Made by a program: the position numbers and the translations under genes | The notes under the pieces: generated by a model | Told to the model about the DNA's origin: nothing | Seen by the model: only the letters and a program-made list of their open reading frames with translations | The model's database searches: none | Assembly: GCA_019155185.1 (NCBI GenBank) | Contig: CM032813.1 | Coordinates: 11,310,645 to 11,374,644 of the forward strand | Length of the DNA stretch: 64,000 bases | Origin: Beaufortia kweichowensis | Lineage: Eukaryota > Chordata > Actinopteri > Cypriniformes > Gastromyzontidae | Direction of reading: 5' to 3' | Shown here: in pieces, positions 21,992-31,259 of the stretch | How positions within the stretch are numbered: position 1 is the first letter of the stretch | How the letters are laid out: every line of letters starts with the position of its first letter

Positions 21992-24900
21992 GTCTGAGGG
22001 GTTGGGGAGAAGTTCGTACTCTTGTAGTCAAGCCCAGATTTTACATCCCACCCACCCCAAGCCCACACCACCTAAAGCTACTGCACCCATAGACAGGCGT
22101 TTGACCCAGCCTAACACTGATGTTATTTGTTATAACTGTGGTAAACCTGGTCACACTAGCCCACAATGCCCACTTAAAAAGCCTAAATCAGCAAGGTTGT
22201 GTTATTTACCCAGACCCACCCTTACAATTGATGATAGTTCCACCAGAGAGCCCACTATTACGGTTTTATTAAATGGAAAGCCACTAACAGCCCTGGTAGA
22301 CACGGGTTGTACAAGGACCTTAGTACAGGCTCAGTACATAGCCAAAGATTTGTGGTCTAAGGACACTGTTTCAGTATGTTGTGTCCATGGGGACAAAGCA
22401 GATTTACCCACTGCTGAGGTGTATATAGAGGTGAACAAGCAGCCATATTTGATGAATGTTGGTATTACAGCTAATTTGCCCTACCCAGTGTTGCTAGGTA
22501 CAGATATGCCAGTTCTAGCAGACTTGGTGCAGGAGACAGCATGGTGTGGAGTAGTCACTAGAGCTCAGGCACAAAATATAACCCAGTCATCCAAAGAGTC
22601 TGTTCAGGGCACCCTTCGAGAAATGCCATTTTTCACGGAGGAAAGGGTAGGTGACACAGGGGTCTCAGAGGAATACAGGCTGCAGAAAAGAAGGAATTTG
22701 GTTGAGGACTTGATTGACGGCTCAGAACAGTTACAGTTTGAGTTGGCAGAGCCTGAAATTACTGAAAACGAGCTAATCATATCTAATGATTTAGCCAAAC
22801 TTCAAAGAGAGGATTCTACATTGTCTGAATGCTTTCAAAAAGTTGACAATGATACAGTCTTGAATTATCTGAGTGGTGAGAGATTTTTGATAAAGAATGG
22901 CCTTCTATACAGACAGACAAAGGAAGAAGGAACTCAGCTTTTGGTACCCACAGGGTATCGCAGGAAAGTGTTGGAGTTGGGGCATGATATTCCATGGGCA
23001 GGCCACTTGGGCTTCATGAAAACCCTAATGAGGATCTCCAAGAGGTTTTATTGGCCTGGGTTGTACACTGAGGTGAGGGGGTATTGTAAATCCTGTCCAG
23101 AGTGTCAATTGACAAAGGTCAGAGCACCTGCCGTTGCACCATTGGTGCCTATTCCTCCTGTAGAAATACCTTTTGAGAGAATAGGGGTTGATATTGTGGG
23201 GCCTCTTGAAAGAAGCCAAAGAGGTAACAGATTTATACTGGTGATCTGTGATTATGCTACCCGATACCCTGAGGCTTATCCCCTTAGAGAGGTAACGGCC
23301 AAACAAATTGCAACAGCATTGTTACACTTCTTCTCACACGTGGGCATCCCTAAACAGGTGTTAACAGATCAGGGTCCCAATTTCATGAGTCATACACTGC
23401 AGCAAGTCTATCAGCTACTAGGCATAAAGAGAGTACGAACAACTCCATACCACCCCCAGACTGATGGACTGGTTGAAAGATTTAACCAAACATTAAAATC
23501 CATGCTTAAAACATTTGTGTCCGAGACTGGCAAAAACTGGGACCAATGGCTACCTTACCTCCTGTTTGCTTACCGTGAAGTTCCCCAGGCATCCACTGGG
23601 TTCTCGCCCTTCGAATTGCTTTTCGCCCACCAGGTCAGAGGTCCTCTGGATGTCTTGAAGGACAGCTGGGAAGCTAATGACAAGCCACGTAAGCAAAATA
23701 TTCTGTCCTATGTCCTTAAAATGAAAGAGCTGCTGCAGCGAGCATCTGTTATGGCCCAACAGAATTTGCAAGAATCCCAAGGCAAGCAGAAAGTTTGGCA
23801 TGACCAAAAAGCCAGATCAAGATGCTTTCAACCAGGAGATCAAGTTCTGTTACTGCTCCCCACATCGGAGAACAAGCTCCTAGCAAAATGGCAAGGTCCT
23901 TATCAGGTAAAGAGGAAACTTGGGCCAGTCACATATGAGATAGAAATGCCTTCCAGACAGCATCCATTACAGACATTCCACATTAACATGTTGAAACAGT
24001 GGCATGAACGTCCCTGTCAGCCACATTCACCGCAAGAGGCGGTGAAACAGCTCTTGGTTCGAGTTGTAAAGGAGGAGGATGAATTGGAGGAGCAATACTT
24101 GCCTGTTCATCAAAGTGAGTGTCACCTAGACCTTCAACATTTGTCAACTGGACAACGCCAACAACTACTGGAATGCTTCCCGGACCAACTTTTTCTAAAC
24201 ACACCAGGAAGAACAGACCTTGTCCAACACCACATTCATTTAAAAGACCCAAAACCCATACGGCAACCAATGTACAGAGTGCCGGAAAGACTGTTACAAG
24301 TCATGAAACAAGAGTTGGAGTTAATGCAGGACATGAAAGTCATAGAGTCATCATCTAGTGAGTGGAGCAACCCTATTGTGCTTGTACCGAAGAAGGATGG
24401 GTCCCTCAGGTTCTGCCTTGACTTCAGAAAACTCAATTCAGTAAGCAAATTTGATCCTTACCCCATGCCCAGAGTTGATGAACTACTTGAGAAACTTGGT
24501 CATGCAAAGTTCCTCACAACACTTGACTTATGCAAAGGTTACTGGCAAGTCCCGCTAAGTCCAGTCAGCAAAGAGCTGACTGCTTTTAAAACTCCTTTTG
24601 GCCACTATCAGTTCCGGGTTCTACCTTTTGGACTTCATGGGGCACCCGCCACTTTCCAGAGGATGATTGATCAGATCCTCCGGGGTACGGAGGCTTTCGC
24701 TGCAGCATATCTTGATGATGTAGTCATTTTCAGTACATCCTGGCAGGATCATTTGCAACATTTGCAGGAAATACTGTCCAGGATAAAGGATGCAGGACTC
24801 ACCATTCGTCCGGACAAGTGTGCTATTGCCCAGCAGGAAGTGTATTACCTTGGTCACGTGTTGGGACATGGAGTCATACGCCCGCAGGTGGATAAAGTCA

Positions 24901-25550
24901 ATGCCATCAAGCAAGCGGTACATCCTACAACCAAGAAGCAGGTACGAGCTTTTCTTGGCTTAGTAGGGTGGTACAGGAGATTTATCCCCAATTTTTCAAA
25001 AAGGGCGTTAGCACTTACTGAACTCACTAAAAAAGTTAGGCCCAACACTGTTATCTGGACAACTGACTGTGAAAGCTCGTTTATAGACTTAAAAGATGCT
25101 TTGTGCAGTGAAACCTTTTTGTTGAGTCCAGACTTTAATAAACTTTTTACCGTCCAGACTGATGCATCAGAACACGGTCTGGGGGCTGTACTTCTACAAG
25201 GGGAACAAGGGCAGTTTCAACCCATTGCGTACATTAGCAGGAAGCTTCTTCCCTGTGAAACGCGGTATTCAACCGTGGAGAAAAAGTGCCTGGCAGTTAA
25301 ATGGGCCTTAGACTCTTTTAGATACTACCTCATTGGTAGAGAGTTCAACTTGGAGACTGATCATAGAGCTTTGACTTGGCTAAATCAAATGAAGGACACA
25401 AATGCCCGTATTACACGGTGGTTTCTAGCAGTACAACCTTTTAAATTTAAAGTCTCCTATAGGTCTGGCCCTGAAAATTGTACTGCTGATTTTTTGTCTA
25501 GGACACCACAAGGGGTGTCACCAGAAGGGGGAGGAAATGTCACAGTGTAA
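21912..25550 (+). CDS. pol: Gmr1-like Pol: NC-PR-IN-RT-RNase H
   Basis: A 1212-codon frame overlapping gag, in the +1 frame relative to it, so probably reached by frameshifting; the first ATG is only nominal. Domains: CCHC knuckle (C73-C86, CYNCGKPGHTSPQC); aspartic protease DTG at 130-132; integrase zinc motif H358/H365 and C395/C398; integrase catalytic D427, D486, E522 with exactly 35 residues between the last two; RT with PIVLVPKKDGSLRFCLDFRK (821-840) and YLDD at 933-936; RNase H with D1084, E1123, D1150 and SRTP near the end. It makes element cDNA and integrates it. All catalytic residues are present. The stop codon lies 10 bases inside the 3' LTR. Integrase precedes RT, as in Ty1/Copia and Gmr1 elements. 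No chromodomain was seen. Confidence 0.93.
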   Translation: MKPMLQLVRDSLRSSDMPGSLQAARGKSEGLGRSSYSCSQAQILHPTHPKPTPPKATAPIDRRLTQPNTDVICYNCGKPGHTSPQCPLKKPKSARLCYLPRPTLTIDDSSTREPTITVLLNGKPLTALVDTGCTRTLVQAQYIAKDLWSKDTVSVCCVHGDKADLPTAEVYIEVNKQPYLMNVGITANLPYPVLLGTDMPVLADLVQETAWCGVVTRAQAQNITQSSKESVQGTLREMPFFTEERVGDTGVSEEYRLQKRRNLVEDLIDGSEQLQFELAEPEITENELIISNDLAKLQREDSTLSECFQKVDNDTVLNYLSGERFLIKNGLLYRQTKEEGTQLLVPTGYRRKVLELGHDIPWAGHLGFMKTLMRISKRFYWPGLYTEVRGYCKSCPECQLTKVRAPAVAPLVPIPPVEIPFERIGVDIVGPLERSQRGNRFILVICDYATRYPEAYPLREVTAKQIATALLHFFSHVGIPKQVLTDQGPNFMSHTLQQVYQLLGIKRVRTTPYHPQTDGLVERFNQTLKSMLKTFVSETGKNWDQWLPYLLFAYREVPQASTGFSPFELLFAHQVRGPLDVLKDSWEANDKPRKQNILSYVLKMKELLQRASVMAQQNLQESQGKQKVWHDQKARSRCFQPGDQVLLLLPTSENKLLAKWQGPYQVKRKLGPVTYEIEMPSRQHPLQTFHINMLKQWHERPCQPHSPQEAVKQLLVRVVKEEDELEEQYLPVHQSECHLDLQHLSTGQRQQLLECFPDQLFLNTPGRTDLVQHHIHLKDPKPIRQPMYRVPERLLQVMKQELELMQDMKVIESSSSEWSNPIVLVPKKDGSLRFCLDFRKLNSVSKFDPYPMPRVDELLEKLGHAKFLTTLDLCKGYWQVPLSPVSKELTAFKTPFGHYQFRVLPFGLHGAPATFQRMIDQILRGTEAFAAAYLDDVVIFSTSWQDHLQHLQEILSRIKDAGLTIRPDKCAIAQQEVYYLGHVLGHGVIRPQVDKVNAIKQAVHPTTKKQVRAFLGLVGWYRRFIPNFSKRALALTELTKKVRPNTVIWTTDCESSFIDLKDALCSETFLLSPDFNKLFTVQTDASEHGLGAVLLQGEQGQFQPIAYISRKLLPCETRYSTVEKKCLAVKWALDSFRYYLIGREFNLETDHRALTWLNQMKDTNARITRWFLAVQPFKFKVSYRSGPENCTADFLSRTPQGVSPEGGGNVTV
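25523..25537 (+). other. Polypurine tract
   Basis: AGAAGGGGGAGGAAA directly abuts the TG of the 3' LTR at 25,538. It is the expected plus-strand primer and fixes the true LTR start. It overlaps the last codons of pol. Confidence 0.8.
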
Positions 25551-26377
25551 GATTAGATTAAGGCACTGTGACTAGCCTCATACACGGTATTGTATGTTTA
25601 ATGTGCAGGTTTTATGTGATTTAATTTATTGTTACCACGGGTACATTTCAATTAAACTAAGCCAGGAACCATTCCTATCATTTGCCATAAAACATTGAAA
25701 TAACCACAGACAAGTTCTTTATTTACTATCATTTATTGGACAAACACACAAAGATCACTCACCAGTTTCCGTTTTCCAGAACCAAACTTGTGCAATATAC
25801 AACCAGGGACTTTTATACATTTACCATGCTGGGCAGCCATTTTGTGGTGACATCATATGGGTCACCAGTTTATGCCTGTGTAAAATGTTTAGTTTTTGAA
25901 GTCTTAATGGTTGTGTTGAATTGTGTATTTATTTTCATTAATGTATATTTTGTTGTCAAGTGATGTATTTATGTATGTATGGTTATGTATGTAAATATGG
26001 TTTTATACTCTGAGGAGAACCCCTACCCATTTCAGAATGGTTCCATCCTGGGGTGGAGCTAAGGGTATAAAATGGCTCTCACACACAGTCAGTCGTGTGT
26101 GTTGATGATGGTAGTAGTACTTTGGCTTTGTGCAGAGTAAGTTGTTGTTATTATTGGCATTGGAGGTTCAGATCAATCGGTTTAGCTGAACTAGCCTGTA
26201 AATGTGTGTGTATAGTGCATATTTTGTACAGTTTCATTGTTTTTTTTTTATTATTTTGTTACTTCTACACTGAGAGTGGGAGTTTTTTCCCGTGTGTGCA
26301 CCAATAAAGCACCTTCCACTGGACTCTAAACAGTTTTCTGTGTCACTCTTGCCTCCTACCCCGGTCAAATCCTAACA
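25538..26377 (+). repeat. 3' LTR of the Gmr1-like element (complete)
   Basis: 840 bp, TGTCACAGTG at the start and CCTAACA at the end, with a TATA box near 26,066 and AATAAA near 26,303. Bases 25,560-26,377 repeat 20,258-21,071 with few differences. The 22-base start is absent from the 5' copy. The following bases, ctatt, have no partner left of the element. Confidence 0.92.
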
Positions 26378-26612
26378 CTATTCATTACGCATACTGATTT
26401 TCACCCAATTTATTAAAAGGCGATTTGGAATACTTAATTCAGATTGGCAAGTCGAGCCTGATCTCACAGGAATTTACGTATTTTACGAGTTAGCTAATTC
26501 ATACGAATTCGTACGATGTAACCTCTATAAAATCTATAAAGGCCCAATCTATAAAAATTGGAGCAAAAGTGACTGTAGTCACAATGGCACATTTGGCCGC
26601 AATATATATATA
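26378..26612. repeat. Unclassified repeat with ACGAATTCGT palindrome
   Basis: 26,455-26,520 contains 'cctgatctcacaggaatt', 'tacgagttagctaattc' and 'atacgaattcgtacga', a combination that recurs in teleost genomes in my recollection. Family and ends unknown. It is followed by a (TA)n tract at 26,602-26,612. Confidence 0.3.
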
Positions 26613-27387
26613 TGTAGTAGGATGAACACTTATCATCCTGCTTTTGTAATGGAGGTTATTTCGTGGGAGGGTACCCGGGTAGTATAAAAGGGAAGTGTTC
26701 TTGTTGATTGGCGTCATTCTTGTTGGACGGTTGGCGTCATCGGCGTGCCACGGTTTGGTTCACGCGCTGCGCTGACTTTGGGCGGGCGTTGCGGTTGTGT
26801 GGTCCGGCTGGGACCTGTCGACATTGTGCTTATTGAAGCGGCGTGTTTGATTGTGGACATCAAGGACGAGTGTGTTCCTTTGCGGTTGTCGCCGGCTCTC
26901 CCGTGATTTTCTCTCCGGTGTTTTGTCTCCGGTGGTTATTTACTGATCGTGTGCCTGTACCATCTGTATGGATTCGAGGCGAAGTAAAGCTTTATTCATG
27001 GGCTTCTAATCAAGTGGGCTCTGCGCTCTGTCTCGGACGACTGTGGTTCTTTCCTCTCTGCGGTTGCACCCTAGTGCGCCAGCTAATCTGAGTCTTGCCG
27101 TTACGTTTTATTACTATTTTGTTTTATTTCGTTATAAATTTAGTATTTAGTTTCTTTTGAGTCGTTCTGTTTGTTTCTTTGATAGGGTTTTCTTTTTTTG
27201 TTTCGTTTCATTGGTTATTTTTATTAAGTGTAAACTTTTGTTAATATTTGTGTGAATTATTGTTACTTTGAGTCATTGTTCTTTTGTGACTGCTGTGTTC
27301 GTTTAATTGTTTGTTGAAATGTGTGAAGCCATTTGTGTCATGAGCGTGTGTTAAACCTCCATAGTGGTTGATTGAATATGGCCATTG

Positions 27388-27794
27388 TGTCACGATTCTG
27401 CCCGTCTGGACTTTGTTTTCCACCCTGCACCTCCATCCGGACTCCATTCCCCACCATGAGTTGCACCTCACCACCTGTTCACCATTTGTAATCTCGTTTG
27501 CACTTGTTAGTTTATTATCACCTGCACCTGTTTCATATTATTTAGTGTTCATTGGTTGTGTTATTTAAAGTCTGCCTTTTGTTTCATTCTCTGTCGGTCG
27601 TTGTTGTTTCATGTTGTTGTCTGTCTACCTTAGGTGGTTGCGTGGGTTAACTCTCTGGTCATTGTATCCCTGTTATCTGGAAACTTGATTATCTCGTGTA
27701 TTTGGAACTTCTCTGTGTTGGAATATACCAGTAAAAAGATACCTGTGAACTTTATTCCTTGTTGTCCTGGTCTCTTCCACCCAGCACCGTAACA
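27388..27794 (+). repeat. 5' LTR of the pol-less element
   Basis: 407 bp, TGTCACGATT...CCGTAACA. TATA-like tatttaaa at 27,562-27,569. The likely transcript start is near 27,593, where GTCGGTCGT complements the priming site beyond the LTR. Identical to the 3' LTR except for one base in 'caccatg(a/c)gttgc'. Confidence 0.93.
27562..27569 (+). promoter_or_regulatory. TATA-like box of the pol-less element
   Basis: tatttaaa lies about 30 bases before GTCGGTCGT, the segment predicted to be the 5' end of the transcript and the self-primer. Confidence 0.5.
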
Positions 27795-27796
27795 GT

Positions 27797-27805
27797 ACGA
27801 CCGAC
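27797..27805 (+). other. Self-priming site (complement of transcript 5' end)
   Basis: ACGACCGAC, starting two bases past the 5' LTR, is the exact reverse complement of GTCGGTCGT at 27,593-27,601 in the LTR. The latter lies about 30 bases after the TATA-like box. The arrangement is that of Tf1/sushi elements, in which the RNA 5' end folds back to prime minus-strand synthesis. No tRNA-like TGG start is present. Confidence 0.65.
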
Positions 27806-28163
27806 CAAAAACACAGGGTGAAGATTTGTCTGTTTTTTGTCTTTTGTCTTTTGTTTTTCTGTTTTTGTTTCCTCTCTCTCTCTCTCTCACTCTCACTCTC
27901 ACCAGGATGGAGGCCGCCCACGCAAAGGCATTCCTCTATCGGGGTCAGGAGGAGGAGTCTGTGGAGGCATACACCCTCTGCTTCGCCGTCTGTGGGATGG
28001 CCTCGGGGCTCCCCGAAGACCACCAGAGGCGTCTGTTCCTGTGGGGGCTCAACGACGCGTCATGGGCCAAGTTATCCGGATGGGGGCCGTCTGGAGGCTT
28101 GGAGGCATGTATGGATTGGGTGTTGGCCAGTTGTGGGTGCCACCCCCTCCGCCGTCTGGTTGA

Positions 28164-29275
28164 GATGGCCTCCTCCGAGAGTTCTGCCGCAGCCAAGATG
28201 GTCGCCGCCGTGAGTTCTGCCGCGGTCAAGATGGCTGCCGCCGAGAGTTCTGCCGCGGTCAAGATGGCCGCCGCCGAGAGTTCTGCCGCGGCTAAGATGG
28301 CCGCCGCCGAGAGTTCTGCCGCGGCTAAGATGGCCGCAGAGCCGAGTTCTGCAGCGCTAAGATGGCCGCCGCCGAGAGTTCTGCCGCAGCCAAGATGGTC
28401 GCCGCCGTGAGTTCTGCCGCGGCTAAGATGGCCGCCGCCGAGAGCTCTGCCGCAGCCAAGATGGTCGCCGCCGTGAGTTCTGCCGCGGCTAAGATGGCCG
28501 CCGCCGAGAGTTCTGCCGCGGCTAAGATGGCCGCCGCCGAGAGTTCTGACGCGGCCGAGATGGCCGTTCCTCCGTGTTCTGTCACGGCCAAGATGGCCGC
28601 TCCCCAGGGTTCTGACGTGGCCACGATGGCCGCTCCCCAGGGTTCTGACGCTGCCAAGATGGCCGCTCCCCCGTGTTCTGTCACGGCCAAGATGGCCGCT
28701 CCCCAGGGTTCTGACGCGGCCACGATGGCCGCTCCCCAGGGTTCTGACGCTGCCAAGATGGCCGCTCCCCCGAGTCCTGTCCCGGCCAAGAGGGCCGTTT
28801 CGAGAGTCCTGTCCCGGCCAAGAGGGCCGTTTCCGAGAGTCCTGTCCCGGCCAAGATGGCCGCCGCTGAGGGTTTCGCCGCGGCCAAGATGGCCGATCCA
28901 GAGTCCTATGTTCCGGCCAAGAGGGCCGCCCCGGAGTTCCCAGACTCCGCCCCGGAGTTCCCAGACTCCACCCTGGGGTTCCCAGACTCCACCCCGGGGT
29001 TCCCAGACTCCACCCCGGGGTTCCCAGACTCCACCCCGGGGTTCCCAGACTCCACCCCGGGGTTCCCAGACTCCACCCCGGAGTTCCCAGACTCCGCCCT
29101 AGAATTCCCCGAGTTCTCAGATTATGCCTTAGAATCTCTAGAGTTCCCTGACTATGCCTTAGAATTTCCAGAGTTCCCCGTCTCTGTATTAGAATCCCCA
29201 AAGTTCCCAGACTATTTCCTAGAATCCCCAGAGTTCCCAGATTCTGTCCTAGAATCCCCAGACTCCGCTCTGGAG
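28164..29275 (+). repeat. Codon-phased tandem repeats, 33, 21 and 30 bp
   Basis: 28,164-28,790: GC-rich 33-bp units encoding variants of MAAAESSAAAK and then MAAPQGSDAAK. 28,940-29,095: 21-bp units encoding FPDSTPG. 29,096-29,275: 30-bp units encoding the pattern ESPEFPDYAL. Every period is a multiple of three. High GC and lack of stops on both strands create long antisense frames. Confidence 0.85.
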
Positions 29276-30348
29276 TGTCCAGACCTAGCCCCTGCTCATG
29301 TGGTCGCCCCTTCCAGTTACTTCCCCAGGTCATCTCAGGAGATCCCTACCATGTATACACGTAGTTCAATGACCCCTAGTACGCTTAGTTCTTCACCTGT
29401 GGAAGGGTTTAGTCAGCCCTCAAGTGACACTAGTGTGTCTCCATTCATCCCTCCAAGTCAGTCAAGGGCAAGGTTTACAACTTCTAGTTATTTCCCGGTG
29501 CAGACAGGAAGTGGTTTTAGGAGTCTCTCTCGTCCCAAGTCTCGAGGTACCTTTGCTCAAGTTGCTTCGGTTACAAGGTATGTAAATATTGCAGTAACTT
29601 CACCACAAGATATGCTTACCCAATCTAGAAACTATCAGGGTTTATATAGACCAGTGGCTCTCGTTGCTCGTCACCCCAAATGGGATCTTCCAGTCAGTTT
29701 GCATCTAACCAGGGAGGATGTATTATTTTCAGTGGTCTTGTCCCCTCAAGGTACCCAGAGTGAGCCAGTTTCCTTCTGGATCTCTTTCTAAGTTTAGTTC
29801 CTCACGGCTAGATTCTAGTCAGTCCACAAGTAATTCAAGTTTATTTAGTCAGCACTCTCCAGCTTCACTGATTGGGCCTCAGAGGAGTACATCAGCTCCG
29901 TTTATGTCCTCTCAGGGAGAAGATAGTGTATGTAGTGTTTATTTGCCCCATTCTCAGTTGAGTTCTAGTAAACTTTCACCTCAGGCTGTGGTCACACAGC
30001 AATTTAGTATTTCCAGTCAGCCTACCAGCAAGTCTCGTATACATGCAGAGCTTTTGTCTTCAGCGGGAAGGCTCACCAGCCAGAGCGTTAGCAGTTTAGC
30101 GATCCAAAGCCAGCATGTAGCAATTTTGGGCAGTTCTAGGCCACCAGTGACAGGGAGCTTGTGTCAGTTGGTTTCTACACAGGGAGGTAGTAGAACTTTT
30201 GGTGATGTATCCCTACAGTCTCCTAGTTTCTCAAGTCCGGTTACCCCTGGTTGCTCTACTCTTGTTTCCTTGCCTACAGCTGCTTGTAGCCTAGTTGCAG
30301 AATCCCTGTCCCAGGGCCTACCTCCCCAAGAAGGTCATCTAGCCAGCT

Positions 30349-30780
30349 CTAGTGAGTCCCCTGTTCCCGGCGCTTCTGAGTCCCCTGTTCCCGGCGCTTC
30401 TGAGTCCCCTGCTTCGCCAGAGCGGCCGCCGCCGCCACAGTCTTCGCCAGAGCGGCCGCCGCCGCCACAGTCTTCGCCAGAGCGGCCGCTGCCGCCACAG
30501 TCTTCGCTGCCGCCTGCACCCGAGCGGTCACAGCCGCCACAGCCTGCACCCGAGCGGTCAGAGTCCCAGCCGCCACCGCAGTCAGCCCTAGAGCGGTCAC
30601 AGCCGCCACAAGCGGCGCCAGAGCCTGACCCTGACCCCGAGCCTCCAGACCCTGACCCCGAGCCTCCAGACCCTGACCCCGAGCCTCCAGACCCTGACCC
30701 CGAGCCTCCAGACCCTGACCCCGAGCCTCCAGACCCTGACCCCGAGCCTCCTGATCCTGAGCCTCCTGACCCCGAGCACC
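30349..30780 (+). repeat. Codon-phased Pro-rich tandem repeats, 24, 30 and 21 bp
   Basis: 24-bp units (ESPVPGAS), three 30-bp units (ERPPPPQSSP, about 30,418-30,510), then looser Pro/Gln repeats, then six complete 21-bp units encoding DPDPEPP from about 30,628 to 30,750. All are multiples of three, like the upstream set. Confidence 0.85.
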
Positions 30781-30836
30781 CACCCCGCCTCCCTCTCCCT
30801 CTTCTGTGGATCTTCCGGCGCGAGGACGCGCCTACC

Positions 30837-30850
30837 GGGGGGAGGGGGGA
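30837..30850 (+). other. Polypurine tract of the pol-less element
   Basis: A purine-only stretch (six G, A, six G, A) ends two bases before the 3' LTR at 30,853. The young sushi-like element at 60,176-60,186 has a near-identical tract, also separated from its LTR by a short 'ac'-containing spacer. Confidence 0.75.
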
Positions 30851-30852
30851 AC

Positions 30853-31259
30853 TGTCACGATTCTGCCCGTCTGGACTTTGTTTTCCACCCTGCACCTCCA
30901 TCCGGACTCCATTCCCCACCATGCGTTGCACCTCACCACCTGTTCACCATTTGTAATCTCGTTTGCACTTGTTAGTTTATTATCACCTGCACCTGTTTCA
31001 TATTATTTAGTGTTCATTGGTTGTGTTATTTAAAGTCTGCCTTTTGTTTCATTCTCTGTCGGTCGTTGTTGTTTCATGTTGTTGTCTGTCTACCTTAGGT
31101 GGTTGCGTGGGTTAACTCTCTGGTCATTGTATCCCTGTTATCTGGAAACTTGATTATCTCGTGTATTTGGAACTTCTCTGTGTTGGAATATACCAGTAAA
31201 AAGATACCTGTGAACTTTATTCCTTGTTGTCCTGGTCTCTTCCACCCAGCACCGTAACA
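30853..31259 (+). repeat. 3' LTR of the pol-less element
   Basis: 407 bp, same ends and internal signals as 27,388-27,794, followed directly by the CATTG target duplication. Confidence 0.93.

Larger units (their letters stand above)
20258..26377 (+). mobile_element. Gmr1-like Ty3/Gypsy LTR retrotransposon, nearly complete
   Basis: Two long direct repeats flank gag and pol. Domain order is capsid with a SCAN-like region, CCHC zinc knuckle, protease, integrase, reverse transcriptase, RNase H. Integrase before RT is the hallmark of the Gmr1 group, first described from cod, and unlike ordinary Gypsy elements. Pol is one open frame of 1212 codons. Gag has one frameshift. The 5' LTR lacks its first 22 bases and no 5-bp target duplication is visible, so the left end was trimmed during or after integration. 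LTRs differ at about two substitutions and two small indel clusters by eye, so the insertion is fairly recent but not brand new. Confidence 0.92.
27907..30956 (+). pseudogene. Gag-like repetitive protein, frameshifted
   Basis: The ATG at 27,907 opens MEAAHAKAFLYRGQEEESVE, then TLCFAVCGMASGLPEDHQRR and LFLWGLNDASWAKLSGW: a roughly 88-residue domain I do not recognise beyond its gag position. After it come Ala/Ser/Lys-rich 11-residue repeats, 7-residue FPDSTPG repeats, 10-residue ESPEFPDxxL repeats, a Ser/Gln-rich unique part (29,290-30,330), and Pro-rich repeats (ERPPPPQSSP; DPDPEPP). The series is spread over frames 27,826-28,410, 28,362-29,102, 28,856-29,791 and 29,718-30,956, joined by apparent one-base shifts near 28,350, 28,800 and 29,760. 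No CCHC knuckle, protease or enzyme motif was seen. With one LTR mismatch the breaks are either very recent, inherited from an already broken donor, or sequencing errors. Confidence 0.65.
27388..31259 (+). mobile_element. Young non-autonomous LTR retrotransposon without pol
   Basis: Two 407-bp LTRs differing at one position by eye enclose a 3058-bp interior, flanked by an exact 5-bp duplication CATTG (27,383-27,387 and 31,260-31,264). LTRs start TGTCACGATT and end CCGTAACA. A 9-nt self-priming match and a polypurine tract are present. The interior has no protease, RT, RNase H or integrase motif; it codes for a gag-like N-terminal domain followed by blocks of codon-phased tandem repeats. It must depend on enzymes from an autonomous relative, plausibly of the Tf1/sushi group given its priming signal. 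Confidence 0.9.

Noticed and set aside
27945..29333. 462-codon minus-strand open frame
   Set aside because: It is antisense to the GC-rich codon-phased repeats of the pol-less LTR element; lack of stops follows from repeat composition, and its product is only repeat translation.
30335..30931. Minus-strand Gly/Ser-rich frames of 144-198 codons
   Set aside because: Antisense shadow of the DPDPEPP and ERPPPPQSSP repeats; no start context or domain.
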